From NCBI RefSeq assembly GCF_036607905.1, contig NZ_CP144555.1, forward strand, positions 6,324,001-6,388,000: a DNA stretch of 64,000 nt. The letters run 5' to 3'. Of the stretch, positions 32,273-40,339 are shown piece by piece. Position 1 is the stretch's first letter, and every line of letters begins with the position of its first letter. Made by a program: the position numbers and the translations under genes. This stretch comes from Streptomyces sp. SCSIO 75703 (lineage in GTDB: Bacteria > Actinomycetota > Actinomycetes > Streptomycetales > Streptomycetaceae). Under the pieces are notes generated by a model. That model had not been told where the DNA came from, did no database searches, and was given only the letters and a program-made list of their open reading frames with translations.

Positions 32273-33265
32273 TCACATGCCCCACCTCAGGGCGGGCGTG
32301 CTCACCGGCGCGTCCCACAGGGAGAGCAGCTCCTCGTCGACCTGGCACAGGGTGACCGAGGCGCCCGCCATGTCGAGCGAGGTGACGTAGTTGCCGACCA
32401 GGGTGCGGGCGACGGCCACCCCGCGCTCGGCGAGCACCCGCTGCACCTCGGCGTTGAAGCCGTACAGCTCCAGCAGCGGTGTCGCGCCCATACCGTTGAC
32501 CAGCACGAGCACCGGGTTGCGGGGCGGCAGGTCGGTGAGCAGGGCGTCGACGGCGAAGTCGGCGATCTCGCCCGAGGTCATCATCGGCCGCCGCTCCCGG
32601 CCCGGCTCGCCGTGGATGCCGATGCCGAGTTCCAGCTCGCCGGGCGGCAGGTCGAAGGTCGGGGAGCCCTTGGCGGGGGTGGTGCAGGCGGCGAGCGCCA
32701 CGCCGAAGCTGCGGGAGCTCTCGTCGACCCGGCGGGCGACGGCCTCGACCTGCTCCAGCGGCCGGCCCTCCTGCGCCGCGGCGCCCGCGATCTTCTCCAC
32801 GAACAGGGTGGCCCCCGTACCGCGCCGGCCGGCCGTGTAGAGGCTGTCGGTGACCGCCACGTCGTCGTCGACCAGCACCTTGGCGACGCGGATCCCCTCG
32901 TCCTCGGCCAGCTCGGCGGCCATGTCGAAGTTGAGCACGTCCCCGGTGTAGTTCTTGACCACGAACAGCACCCCGGCGCCGCTGTCCACGGCCGCCGCGG
33001 CCCGCGCCATCTGGTCGGGCACCGGTGAGGTGAACACCTCCCCGGGACAGGCCGCCGACAGCATCCCGGGCCCCACGAAACCGCCGTGCAGCGGCTCGTG
33101 CCCGGAACCGCCGCCGGAGACCAGCGCGACCTTCCCGGCCACGGGCGCGTCCCGGCGCACGATGACCCGGTTCTCGACGTCCACGGTCAGCTCGGGGTGG
33201 GCCGCCGCCATACCCCGCAGGGCGTCCGCGACGACGGTCTCGGCGACGTTGATGAGCATCTTCAT
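32273..33265 (-). CDS. dhaK: Dihydroxyacetone kinase substrate-binding subunit DhaK
   Basis: The 330-residue protein has VALVSGGGSGHEPLHGGFVG, VKNYTGDVLNFDMA and the covalent substrate-binding histidine in GIGIHGEPGRER (about 218), the hallmarks of DhaK. A strong AGGAGG precedes the ATG at 33265. With DhaL and DhaM it makes the PTS-driven kinase producing dihydroxyacetone phosphate, so glycerol or dihydroxyacetone enters glycolysis. The three genes form a clear operon with gaps of 50 bp and an 8-bp overlap. Confidence 0.94.
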   Translation of the reverse strand: MKMLINVAETVVADALRGMAAAHPELTVDVENRVIVRRDAPVAGKVALVSGGGSGHEPLHGGFVGPGMLSAACPGEVFTSPVPDQMARAAAAVDSGAGVLFVVKNYTGDVLNFDMAAELAEDEGIRVAKVLVDDDVAVTDSLYTAGRRGTGATLFVEKIAGAAAQEGRPLEQVEAVARRVDESSRSFGVALAACTTPAKGSPTFDLPPGELELGIGIHGEPGRERRPMMTSGEIADFAVDALLTDLPPRNPVLVLVNGMGATPLLELYGFNAEVQRVLAERGVAVARTLVGNYVTSLDMAGASVTLCQVDEELLSLWDAPVSTPALRWGM

Positions 33266-33753
33266 GAGTACCTCCTGGCGATCGGAACAGGATGGCCGCG
33301 TGTCCTCGCGGGGCAGGACGGGTGGCGGCGGTTCTTGATCTCGGCGGTTCACGACGGTGGGACGCGGTGCCGGACGACGCCGGCGCCGCTCCCACACTGA
33401 CTTCCCTGACGGTCATCGGGTAACTCGGAAGGGTGGACTCTCGGAAATCCGTAGCACTCCTAGCAGTATCGGCCTTGCGGCACCGACGGTCACCTGTGAC
33501 GGCCGCCCAGGTGAACGGGAACCGGGTGCCCCCGGGAGTCGTGGACCCATGCGTCCGTCCGGCCCCGCGCGCGGGCGGGGCCTGCCGGACGAGGCCCGGA
33601 CGCGGCACGTCCGGCAAGACCGCCCCCGTGCGCCGCGACGGCCGGCGGTCGTCGCCCGCCGGAACGGAGCGCAATGACGCCACCGGCGTCCGCGTACCGC
33701 TCGCGGCATGACAAGCTGTGCTTGCCCAACCCCCCGAACCCCAGGAGGTCACC
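33266..33753. other. Intergenic upstream of dhaK and the small DUF5302 gene
   Basis: This 488-bp stretch separates two divergent genes. It contains local AT-richer sequence around 33400-33475 (CTCCTAGCAGTATCG) that may hold promoters. No convincing gene, and no repeat, is visible. Confidence 0.4.
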
Positions 33754-33996
33754 ATGACCGCAGAGCCCGTGTCCACGGAAGGTTCGGAGCAGGCCGCCGC
33801 CGCGACGCCCCCTGTGACGCCGGACGACGACGGCAACCACGACCTCAAGCGCAAGTTCCGCGAGGCGCTGGAGCGCAAGCGCGGTGCGCAGGCCGGCGCC
33901 GCCGAGGGCGCCGCCAACCCGGACGGGTCGAAGGTGCGTGCGGCGCACGGACCGGCCGCGAGCCAGCGGTCGTTCCGGCGCAAGAGCGGCGGCTGA
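33754..33996 (+). CDS. Small DUF5302-type protein
   Basis: The 80-residue protein is highly charged and probably disordered at the ends. The central motif NHDLKRKFREALERKRGAQAG and the end HGPAASQRSFRRKSGG fit the DUF5302 family, small proteins found widely in Streptomyces with unknown function. It has an excellent AGGAGG site 5 bp before ATG 33754. It borders the degraded region to its right. Confidence 0.8.
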   Translation: MTAEPVSTEGSEQAAAATPPVTPDDDGNHDLKRKFREALERKRGAQAGAAEGAANPDGSKVRAAHGPAASQRSFRRKSGG

Positions 33997-34289
33997 GCCG
34001 ACCGGCCCCGCCGTCCGGCCGCACGGCCGGCCCCGGCCGCGGCGTGAACGAGGACCGGCGGCGTGCCTCCCGAGCCAGGGGAGGCGCGCCGCCGGTCTCG
34101 TCCTCCGGGCGGAACGGGGCGTGCGGAGAACCGCGTCCGTCGTCTCGCGGTCCGGCGCCGTGCCCTCGCCCGGGGCCTCTCCCAAGGGATCGCCGCCACC
34201 GTGCTCGCCCCGGCCCGCCGGCGGAAGCGGGTCACGCAGCGCGCCTCCGGGGCCGGGCCGGTCCCGGCCCCGGTCCCGGGGCGATGGGC

Positions 34290-34860
34290 GCCGTGGGGGC
34301 CACGTGCCGCGGTCGGCCAGGTCGAGGACGAGGGCCGCGGTGTTCCACGCGTCGTCCTCGCCACGGTGATGACGTCCTCCGAGCGGCAGCCCGGCGATCC
34401 GGAGAGCGACCCGGCTGACGAGGTGCTCCATACCGGGATGCCGGCGCGGCCCTTACGCCGCGGTGAAGACGGCATTGGCGTGGGTGTGCGTACGTTCCGT
34501 GGGCGGGCCGAAGGGGCAGGCGATCCGGTCGGCCCGACACCGCCGGGCGAATCGCCGACGGCCGTACTCCCCAGCCCGGCCCACGGGCGTCGTCCGGCCT
34601 CGTACTCCTCGGCGAGGGCGCGGCACGCCTCGGCGAAGGGGACACCCCGTGCCACCCCGGCTCGCGTGAGGCCGGTCGGCTCGGTGCGGAGCCGCTGACC
34701 GCGACCGCGCCGGGCGGACCAGGAGGCGGTGCCGGGACACGCGACGCCGGGCCGACAGGTCCACGACGGTGAGACCGATCTCGACGATCTCGCTGGCGGA
34801 GCCGGGCGGTGGCTGCCCGTCCCGGGCAGGGTGGCTTCCACACCGACGACGTTCAGCAGG
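34290..34860 (-). pseudogene. Degraded DnaQ-like 3'-5' exonuclease
   Basis: On the reverse strand, pieces of an exonuclease of the KapD/ERI-1 kind appear in order but in different frames. They are LLNVVGVEATLPG (about 34859), SEIVEIGLTVVDLSARRRVS and RHRLLVRPARS (about 34790-34690), TGLTRAGVARGVPFAEACRA LAEEYEAGRRPW (about 34680-34590), EYGRRRFARRCRAD...THTHANAVFTAA (about 34570-34455), and finally RIAGLPLGGRHHRGEDDAWN TAALVLDLADRG (about 34400-34310). The second acidic motif and the HxxxDD motif remain, but at least three frameshifts break the gene. Intact homologues are one continuous protein of about 190 residues. Confidence 0.75.
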
Positions 34861-35442
34861 GCGGATGCGGGGCGCACCGGGCCGAGGGGAGGCGGCGCGC
34901 CCCGTCCTGGGGGCGGAAGGCGAGAAGGGGCTGCCCGCTGCCCGTTCCGGCGGCGAGCCTGGGCCGACGTGCGGCACGGCGCCGGCGCGCCCCCTGCCGG
35001 TGACGAGCGGCTACGGCGTGCGGCACGGGACCGCGGGGCCGCGTGCACACCCGCCCCGGGCTGACGGGGTCTCACCCGCGCGGTCCCGGCGAGTCCGGCG
35101 GCCGTCGCCCGCGTCGGCCATCTCCGCGATCCGGACCGGCGGCAGGCCCCCGGTCCGCAACAGCGCGACGCGGCGGGCGCGTTCGCGTAGGCCAGGCCGA
35201 AGAGGCGGGGCCCCGGCGCGCGGATCGACACGGGCGGGCGGCGGGCGGGCCGCGGTCTCCGTGGAGCCGCGGGGCCTTGCGGCCGAGCCCGTCCCGGCGA
35301 GGAATGCCCCGACGGTGCTCACGTTCTCGCCGACGCCCTCGCTGTGACCCCTTGCCCCGGGCAGGCGCAATCCCCGCGCTCCACCGCCTTCCGGGGCGCC
35401 GCGCACGGCGGCGGTCGCCCTCACCCGCCGTGCGCCGCATCG
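34861..35442. other. Non-coding or decaying stretch
   Basis: No intact gene is visible. On the reverse strand around 35100-35220 two frames hold FGLAYANA and ARRVALLRTGGLPPVRIAEMADAGDG, which resemble the helix-turn-helix end of a MerR-type regulator broken by a frameshift. Together with the exonuclease remnant this suggests a region losing genes. Confidence 0.35.
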
Positions 35443-35501
35443 TTGACAGGCGGATTCACCGCCTCCTAATATCGCCGTCACCGATATCGCCCTGAGCGAT
35501 A
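35443..35501 (+). promoter_or_regulatory. Near-consensus promoter with tandem TATCG-N7-CGATA operators
   Basis: A -35 TTGACA (35443-35448), 18-bp spacer and -10 TAATAT (35467-35472) form one of the best vegetative promoters in the window. Two inverted repeats TATCG-N7-CGATA (35470-35486 and 35485-35501) overlap the -10 and start region, sharing the central CGATATCG. A hairpin CCGCGGTC-GCC-GACCGCGG follows at 35528-35546 in a leader of about 120 bases. The XRE-cupin regulator at the end of the operon is the likely binder. Confidence 0.75.
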
Positions 35502-35600
35502 CGCGACGAGTTTCGAGGTTCGCCGCACCGCGGTCGCCGACCGCGGGAAGCAGGGCCACGCCCCCAGCGTCTTTCCCCAGCCCTTCCGAAGGGATGCTCC

Positions 35601-37076
35601 ATGGCTCTCGTCATCGTTGTAAGCGCCTTCGCGCTGCTCCTCGCGGCAGCGAGCCTCTTCTCACGCCGCTACGTGAAATCCGGCGAGGACTTCTACCTGG
35701 CGGGGCGTCGCATGCCCTGGTGGGGGATCGGGCCCACCATCGCGGCAGGTCTCTTCGGCGGTACGTCCATGCTCGTCGTGGCCGGCAACTCGATGAGCTA
35801 CGGCGTGAGCGCGATCTGGATCCTGGCCGTGCCGTCGTGGATCGGCGCCTTCGTGGCCACCGTGTTCTTCGCACGGAAAGTCCGAAGACTCAGAGGCGTC
35901 GCGTCCGTCCCGGACATCGTCGCCCTGCGCTACGGCGAAGGCACCCGCACCGTCTTCACCATCGTCACCATCTTCTTCTACGTCGGATTCACCACCTCGC
36001 AGCTCCTCGCCCTCGGCATCTTCATCAACGGCTTCACCGGCCTGCCCCTGCTGCCCGCGATGGGCGCCACCCTGCTCGTGGGCCTGGTGCTGGCCGGCGC
36101 GTCCGGCTTCCTCGGCGTCGTCATCACCGACGGCATCATGTGCGTCATCCTCGCCATCGGCGTCGGCGTCCTCGCGGTGAGCGGGGTGCGGTGGGCGGGC
36201 GGCTGGTCCGGCATCGTCGACACCCTGGCCGCGGAGAGCCCCGGACACCTCGACCTGTTCTCCCCGTCCATCACCCCCGGCATCGCGATGGCCTACGTCG
36301 CGGCCTTCGGCCTCGCGCTCGTGCCCCAGCAGGACATCCTCCAGCGGTTCGCCAGCGCCAAGGACGCGGGCCATGCCGTGCGCGGCGGGCTCTTCGCCCT
36401 GGTGATCTTCATCCCGCTCTACCTGTTCCCCGTGGTCGCCGGCCTCGCCGCGACCGTGTGGCTGCCGCGCGAGGGCCACGACGCCCTGCCCGCCGAATCA
36501 CTCGTCTCGTGGACGGCGAAGACCATGTACTCACCGTGGGTCTCGGCCTTCCTCTTCCTGGCCGTGACGGCGGCGATCCTGTCCACGCTCACCACCACCA
36601 TCAACTCCTGCGCGCTGAACGTGACCAAGGACATCTACCTGCGCGTGACCGGGGACCGGGCCTCCCCCTCCCGCACCGTCGCCGTCGGCCGCGTCTCCAC
36701 GGTCCTCGTCGGCCTGGTGGCCCTGCTCTTCGCCACCGTCTTCGACTTCATCCTCGGCGCGCTCTACCTCGCGTTCTCCATCGCCTTCGCCGGCATGCTC
36801 GTCCCGATCGTCGCCGCGTTCTACTGGAGGCGCGCCAACGGGTACGGCGCGTCCTGGAGCGCCCTGTCCGGCAGCGGGTTCGTGATCCTCGACTTCGCCC
36901 TGCGCGAGCTGGGGGTCTCCGTGCCCTGGCCGGGCGAGCCCTACTCCCTGCTCATCGCGTTCTGCATCTCGTTGACCGCCCTGATCGCCGGCAGCCTCCT
37001 CACGGCGCCCCCGCCCGCGCACGTCCTCGACGAACTCGACCGGGCGGACGATCGGGAACCCACGGCCACGGCCTGA
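35601..37076 (+). CDS. Sodium:solute symporter family transporter
   Basis: The 491-residue protein has about 13 membrane segments and SSS family marks: SGEDFYLAGRRMPWWGIGPTIAAGLFGGTSMLVVAGNSMSYG near the N-terminus, then SVPDIVALRYGEGTR and ALVPQQDILQRFASAKDAG. It ends in a charged tail. These carriers use sodium to import solutes such as proline, pantothenate or guanidino acids. The ATG at 35601 has GAAGGG upstream. It is the first gene of an operon with an amine oxidase and a ureohydrolase, as symporters of this family are with guanidinobutyrase/guanidinopropionase genes in Pseudomonas. Substrate inferred. Confidence 0.9.
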   Translation: MALVIVVSAFALLLAAASLFSRRYVKSGEDFYLAGRRMPWWGIGPTIAAGLFGGTSMLVVAGNSMSYGVSAIWILAVPSWIGAFVATVFFARKVRRLRGVASVPDIVALRYGEGTRTVFTIVTIFFYVGFTTSQLLALGIFINGFTGLPLLPAMGATLLVGLVLAGASGFLGVVITDGIMCVILAIGVGVLAVSGVRWAGGWSGIVDTLAAESPGHLDLFSPSITPGIAMAYVAAFGLALVPQQDILQRFASAKDAGHAVRGGLFALVIFIPLYLFPVVAGLAATVWLPREGHDALPAESLVSWTAKTMYSPWVSAFLFLAVTAAILSTLTTTINSCALNVTKDIYLRVTGDRASPSRTVAVGRVSTVLVGLVALLFATVFDFILGALYLAFSIAFAGMLVPIVAAFYWRRANGYGASWSALSGSGFVILDFALRELGVSVPWPGEPYSLLIAFCISLTALIAGSLLTAPPPAHVLDELDRADDREPTATA

Positions 37077-37079
37077 TGC

Positions 37080-37143
37080 GCCGACTTCCGCTCTCCCCTC
37101 CTCTCACTTCCCTCTCCTTCCCCCTCTCCCTCTCCTCTCATCC
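37080..37143 (+). repeat. C/T-rich tract between symporter and oxidase genes
   Basis: About 60 bases after the symporter stop consist almost only of C and T on the coding strand (CTCTCCCCTCCTCTCACTTC and similar). It is out of character with its GC-balanced neighbours. A C-rich, unstructured RNA of this kind is what Rho uses for loading. Confidence 0.6.
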
Positions 37144-37173
37144 GTGTTCGCCTGCCGCAGACAAGGAACCATC

Positions 37174-38568
37174 ATGGGCGCGCCACTGAGTGCCGACTTC
37201 CGGAACGGGCAGGTCTCGTTCTGGCGCAACACCGCCGGGGACCTGCCCGCCCGACCGCCGCTGGAGGGTGACCTCCAAGTCGACGTGGCCATCGTCGGCG
37301 CCGGCTACACCGGCCTGTGGACGGCCTACTACCTCAAGAAGGCCCGCCCCGACCTGCGCATCGCCGTCCTGGAGGCCCGCCACGTCGGCTTCGGCGCCTC
37401 CGGCCGCAACGGCGGCTGGCTCTCCGGCGAACTGGGCGGCTCGCGGGAGCGGTACGCCGCCGAGTCCTCCCGCGACGCCGTGATCCGCATGCAACGGGCG
37501 GTCGTCGACAGCATCGACGAGGTGATCGACGTCGCGGCGGCCGAAGGAATCGACGCCGGCATCACCCGCAACGGGCTCCTCTACACGGCGCTGACGGAGA
37601 GCCAGCGCGGCAGGCTGGCGAAGACGGTCGACTACAAACGCTCGTGGGGGTACTCCGAAGAGGACTTCCGCCTGCTCACCGAGGACGAGATCCGGTCGAG
37701 GATCACCGTGTCCGGCGTCCGGGCGATGGCGTTCAGTCCGCACGGCGCCCGCATCCACCCGTTCGCACTGGTGACCGGACTGGCGGACGCGGTGGAGCGC
37801 CTCGGGGTGCGCATCCACGAGCGGACGCCCGTGCTCGCCGTCGAACCGCGCACGGCGCGCACCCCGCACGGTGTGGTGAGCGCCGACTACGTGCTGCGCG
37901 CCACCGAGGGGTTCACCGCGGGCCTGCCCGGAGCGCGGCGGCAGTGGCTGCCGATGAACAGCGTCATGATCGCCACGGAACCGCTGTCCGAGCGGACCTG
38001 GCAGCGCATCGGCTGGGACGGCTTCGAACTGCTGGGCACCCAGGGTCACGCCTTCCTGTACGCGCAGCGCACCGCCGACGGCCGGATCGCGATCGGCGGA
38101 CGCGGCAACCCGTACCGGTTCGGCTCCCGCACCGACGTCGACGCCACCGCCCGGCCCGGGGACGTCGACGCCCTCTGGTCCAGCCTGACCGCGATGTTCC
38201 CCGACGTGCGCGGCTCCGCGGTCGCCCACGCCTGGTGCGGGGCGCTGGGGGTGGCGCGCGACTGGTGCGCCACGGTCCGGCTGGACCACCGAAGCGGCAT
38301 CGGGATCGCCGGCGGCTACGCCGGACACGGCCTGGCGATGGCCAACCTCGCGGGCCGGGCCCTGCGCGACCTCGTGCTGCGGCGCGACAGCGACCTCACC
38401 TCGCTGCCCTGCGTGGGCCGCGCGGTGCGCAGCTGGGAACCGGAACCGCTGCGCTGGATCGGGGTCCAGGCCCTCTACGCCCTGTACCGGCGCGCGGACC
38501 ACAACGAACGCCACCGGCCGGACACCTCGCGGCTCGCCCGGGTCGCGGACGCCATTTCGGGCCGTTGA
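37174..38568 (+). CDS. FAD-dependent amine/amino-acid oxidoreductase (DAO family, PuuB-like)
   Basis: The 464-residue protein opens with a Rossmann FAD motif VDVAIVGAGYTGLWTAYYL, then VLEARHVGFGASGRNGGWLS, which is typical of the gamma-glutamylputrescine oxidase and glycine-oxidase-like subgroup. Further marks are HPFALVTGLADAVERLGV, LRATEGFTAGLPG and the FAD-closing GIGIAGGYAGHGLAMANLAG. It oxidises a primary or secondary amine to an aldehyde or keto acid and peroxide. AAGGAA precedes ATG 37174. Between symporter and ureohydrolase, the substrate may be an amine released from a guanidino compound, or the guanidino compound itself. Confidence 0.87.
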   Translation: MGAPLSADFRNGQVSFWRNTAGDLPARPPLEGDLQVDVAIVGAGYTGLWTAYYLKKARPDLRIAVLEARHVGFGASGRNGGWLSGELGGSRERYAAESSRDAVIRMQRAVVDSIDEVIDVAAAEGIDAGITRNGLLYTALTESQRGRLAKTVDYKRSWGYSEEDFRLLTEDEIRSRITVSGVRAMAFSPHGARIHPFALVTGLADAVERLGVRIHERTPVLAVEPRTARTPHGVVSADYVLRATEGFTAGLPGARRQWLPMNSVMIATEPLSERTWQRIGWDGFELLGTQGHAFLYAQRTADGRIAIGGRGNPYRFGSRTDVDATARPGDVDALWSSLTAMFPDVRGSAVAHAWCGALGVARDWCATVRLDHRSGIGIAGGYAGHGLAMANLAGRALRDLVLRRDSDLTSLPCVGRAVRSWEPEPLRWIGVQALYALYRRADHNERHRPDTSRLARVADAISGR

Positions 38569-38597
38569 GGCACGCCGAAGAAGGAGTGAAGGAACCA

Positions 38598-39683
38598 GTG
38601 CGAAACGATCAGATCGAAGCCATGTTCGACCGCGCCACGGTCATCGCGGAGCGGTCCGGGAAGCGGGTCGAGCGGCGGGCCGAGGCCCTGCTGCGGCCGG
38701 GAGTGCCGACCTTCGCCGAGGTCGACCGGGTCCGCCTCGACGGGCTGCGGGACTACGATGCCGTCTTCTACGGCATACCGTTCGAGGGCTTCGTGGTGAA
38801 GGACCCGCGCAACTTCTACCCGCAGGGCACGGCTCCCGCGCCGGGCCACGACGTCTACTCGCGTCCGGGCGCGTACGAGGCGCCCACGGCGATCCGGAAG
38901 GCGTCCCTGTTCTACTCGATCGACCACTCGAACTGGCTGCTGCCGGAGCGCGGCCTCGTGGTGGGCGACCACCTGAGGGCGGGCGATCTCGGTGACGCCC
39001 CGATCGGGGAGCAGAGCCCCGAGGAGATCCTGGAGTGGCTTCCCGGGCACATCGGCGAGATCACCCGGGCCGGGGCCGTACCGCTGATCTTCGGCGGTGA
39101 CCACAGCGTGTCGCTGCCGACCATCGCCGGCATCTTCGCGGCGACCGGCAAGAAGCTCGGGGTGGTCACCTACGACGCGCACTACGACCTGTCGTGGTAC
39201 CCGAGGTACTGGGCGGGCTCGCAGTGGGCGCGGGCGATGGAACTGGGCGCCCTCGAACCGGCCAACCTCGTCCACCTCGGCATCCGGGGGGTGCGCAACT
39301 CCCACTTCTGGCACGCCGCGGCGGCCGAACTGGGCACCACGGTGCTGACCATCGACGACATCGAGCGACGGGGCGTCGAGGACGTGAGCGTCGAGGCGCG
39401 GGAACGGGCCCTGAGCGGCTGCGACGCGCTCTACGTCTCCATCGACGTCGACGTGTTCGACCCGGCGGCGCTGCCGGCCCAGAAGTACCCGGAGGTGGGC
39501 GGGCTGACCGCCCGTGAGATGCTGCGTTCCCTGCGCACCGTGCTCGGTGACGGGCGCGAGCTGGCCGGGTTCGACTTCTCCTGCCTGGGGCCCGCCTACG
39601 ATCACCAGTACCACGGCGCGGCTGTGGCAGGGCGGTGCTACATCGAGGTGCTCGCGGCCTTGGCGGCGGGCCGGAAGGGCTGA
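38598..39683 (+). CDS. Ureohydrolase (agmatinase/guanidino-acid hydrolase family)
   Basis: The 361-residue enzyme starts at GTG 38598. The binuclear manganese ligands of the arginase family are all present: GGDHSVSLP (about 167), YDAHYDLSW (about 192, DAHxD) and SIDVDVFDPA (about 281). It cleaves a guanidino group to urea and an amine. Compared with agmatinase it carries an N-terminal extension and an insertion DPRNFYPQGTAPAPGHDVYSR. The loop DLSWYPRYWAGSQWARAMEL replaces the usual DTYD..HG.pF substrate loop, so agmatine itself may not be the substrate. It is the third gene of the operon, 29 bp after the oxidase. Confidence 0.87.
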   Translation: MRNDQIEAMFDRATVIAERSGKRVERRAEALLRPGVPTFAEVDRVRLDGLRDYDAVFYGIPFEGFVVKDPRNFYPQGTAPAPGHDVYSRPGAYEAPTAIRKASLFYSIDHSNWLLPERGLVVGDHLRAGDLGDAPIGEQSPEEILEWLPGHIGEITRAGAVPLIFGGDHSVSLPTIAGIFAATGKKLGVVTYDAHYDLSWYPRYWAGSQWARAMELGALEPANLVHLGIRGVRNSHFWHAAAAELGTTVLTIDDIERRGVEDVSVEARERALSGCDALYVSIDVDVFDPAALPAQKYPEVGGLTAREMLRSLRTVLGDGRELAGFDFSCLGPAYDHQYHGAAVAGRCYIEVLAALAAGRKG

Positions 39684-39694
39684 GGTCTGAACGC

Positions 39695-40273
39695 ATGGAC
39701 CACAACGATCCGTCCGCGGTCGGGAGGACGATCAGGTCGCTGCGCATCCAGCGGGGTATCACGATGGTGCAACTCGGGAAGCGTGCCGGGATCTCGCAGT
39801 CCTACCTCAGCGAGATCGAGACCGGCAAGGCGTCACCGAGCCTCACCACCCTCTTCGCGCTCGCGGAACAACTCGGGATGACCCCGGCCGGCCTGCTGCG
39901 CCCCTCCGTGCAGGAGGACGAGATCGTCGTGGTCCGGGCAGGCGAGGCCGCCGACGTCTACCCGGTCAGCGACACGACCGGCGACGTCCACTTCCGGGCT
40001 GTCCTGCGCCAGGGCCCCCTGTCGATGTCGGAGTTCGTCGCCTCGCCCGGCGACGACCTCACCGGCGACTTCAGCCACAGCGGCTACGAGGTGATCTACG
40101 TGGCGCAGGGCAGCCTGGTCGTGACCCTCAGCGGTCACGACCCGGTGTCGCTCGGCGTCGGCGACACCATGTCCTACCCGGGGGAACTGCCCCACTCGTG
40201 GGAGATCGCGGGGACCGAGCCGGTGCGCGTGTTCCAGGTCCTCGACACGCCCGCCGCCCACCCCCCGCACTGA
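39695..40273 (+). CDS. XRE-cupin transcriptional regulator
   Basis: The 192-residue protein has an N-terminal helix-turn-helix (VGRTIRSLRIQRGITMVQLGKRAGISQSYLSEIETGKASPSLTTLFALA) and a C-terminal cupin (GYEVIYVAQGSLVVTLSGHDPVSLGVGDTMSYPGELPHSWEI). This PuuR-like layout senses small amines or acids in the cupin barrel. It lies 11 bp after the ureohydrolase, so it should regulate its own operon through the TATCG-N7-CGATA sites. A strong hairpin follows. Confidence 0.9.
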   Translation: MDHNDPSAVGRTIRSLRIQRGITMVQLGKRAGISQSYLSEIETGKASPSLTTLFALAEQLGMTPAGLLRPSVQEDEIVVVRAGEAADVYPVSDTTGDVHFRAVLRQGPLSMSEFVASPGDDLTGDFSHSGYEVIYVAQGSLVVTLSGHDPVSLGVGDTMSYPGELPHSWEIAGTEPVRVFQVLDTPAAHPPH

Positions 40274-40277
40274 GACG

Positions 40278-40307
40278 GTCCCGCCGGTCCCGCCGGACCG
40301 GCGGGAC
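40278..40307 (+). terminator. Terminator after the XRE-cupin gene
   Basis: A perfect 13-bp stem (40278-40290 with 40295-40307) and 4-base loop begins 5 bp after the stop codon. It probably ends the symporter operon and also faces the converging nucleotidyltransferase gene. Confidence 0.75.
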
Positions 40308-40339
40308 TCGCGCGACGGCGCCCGCTCCGGAGGCGCCGG

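Noticed and set aside
31623..35231. Very long reverse-strand open frame of about 1,200 codons covering dhaL and the degraded region
   Set aside because: Only the part from 32222 to 31623 is DhaL. The rest is GC-driven open frame, antisense to part of dhaK's frame or through pseudogene fragments, with no domain continuity.
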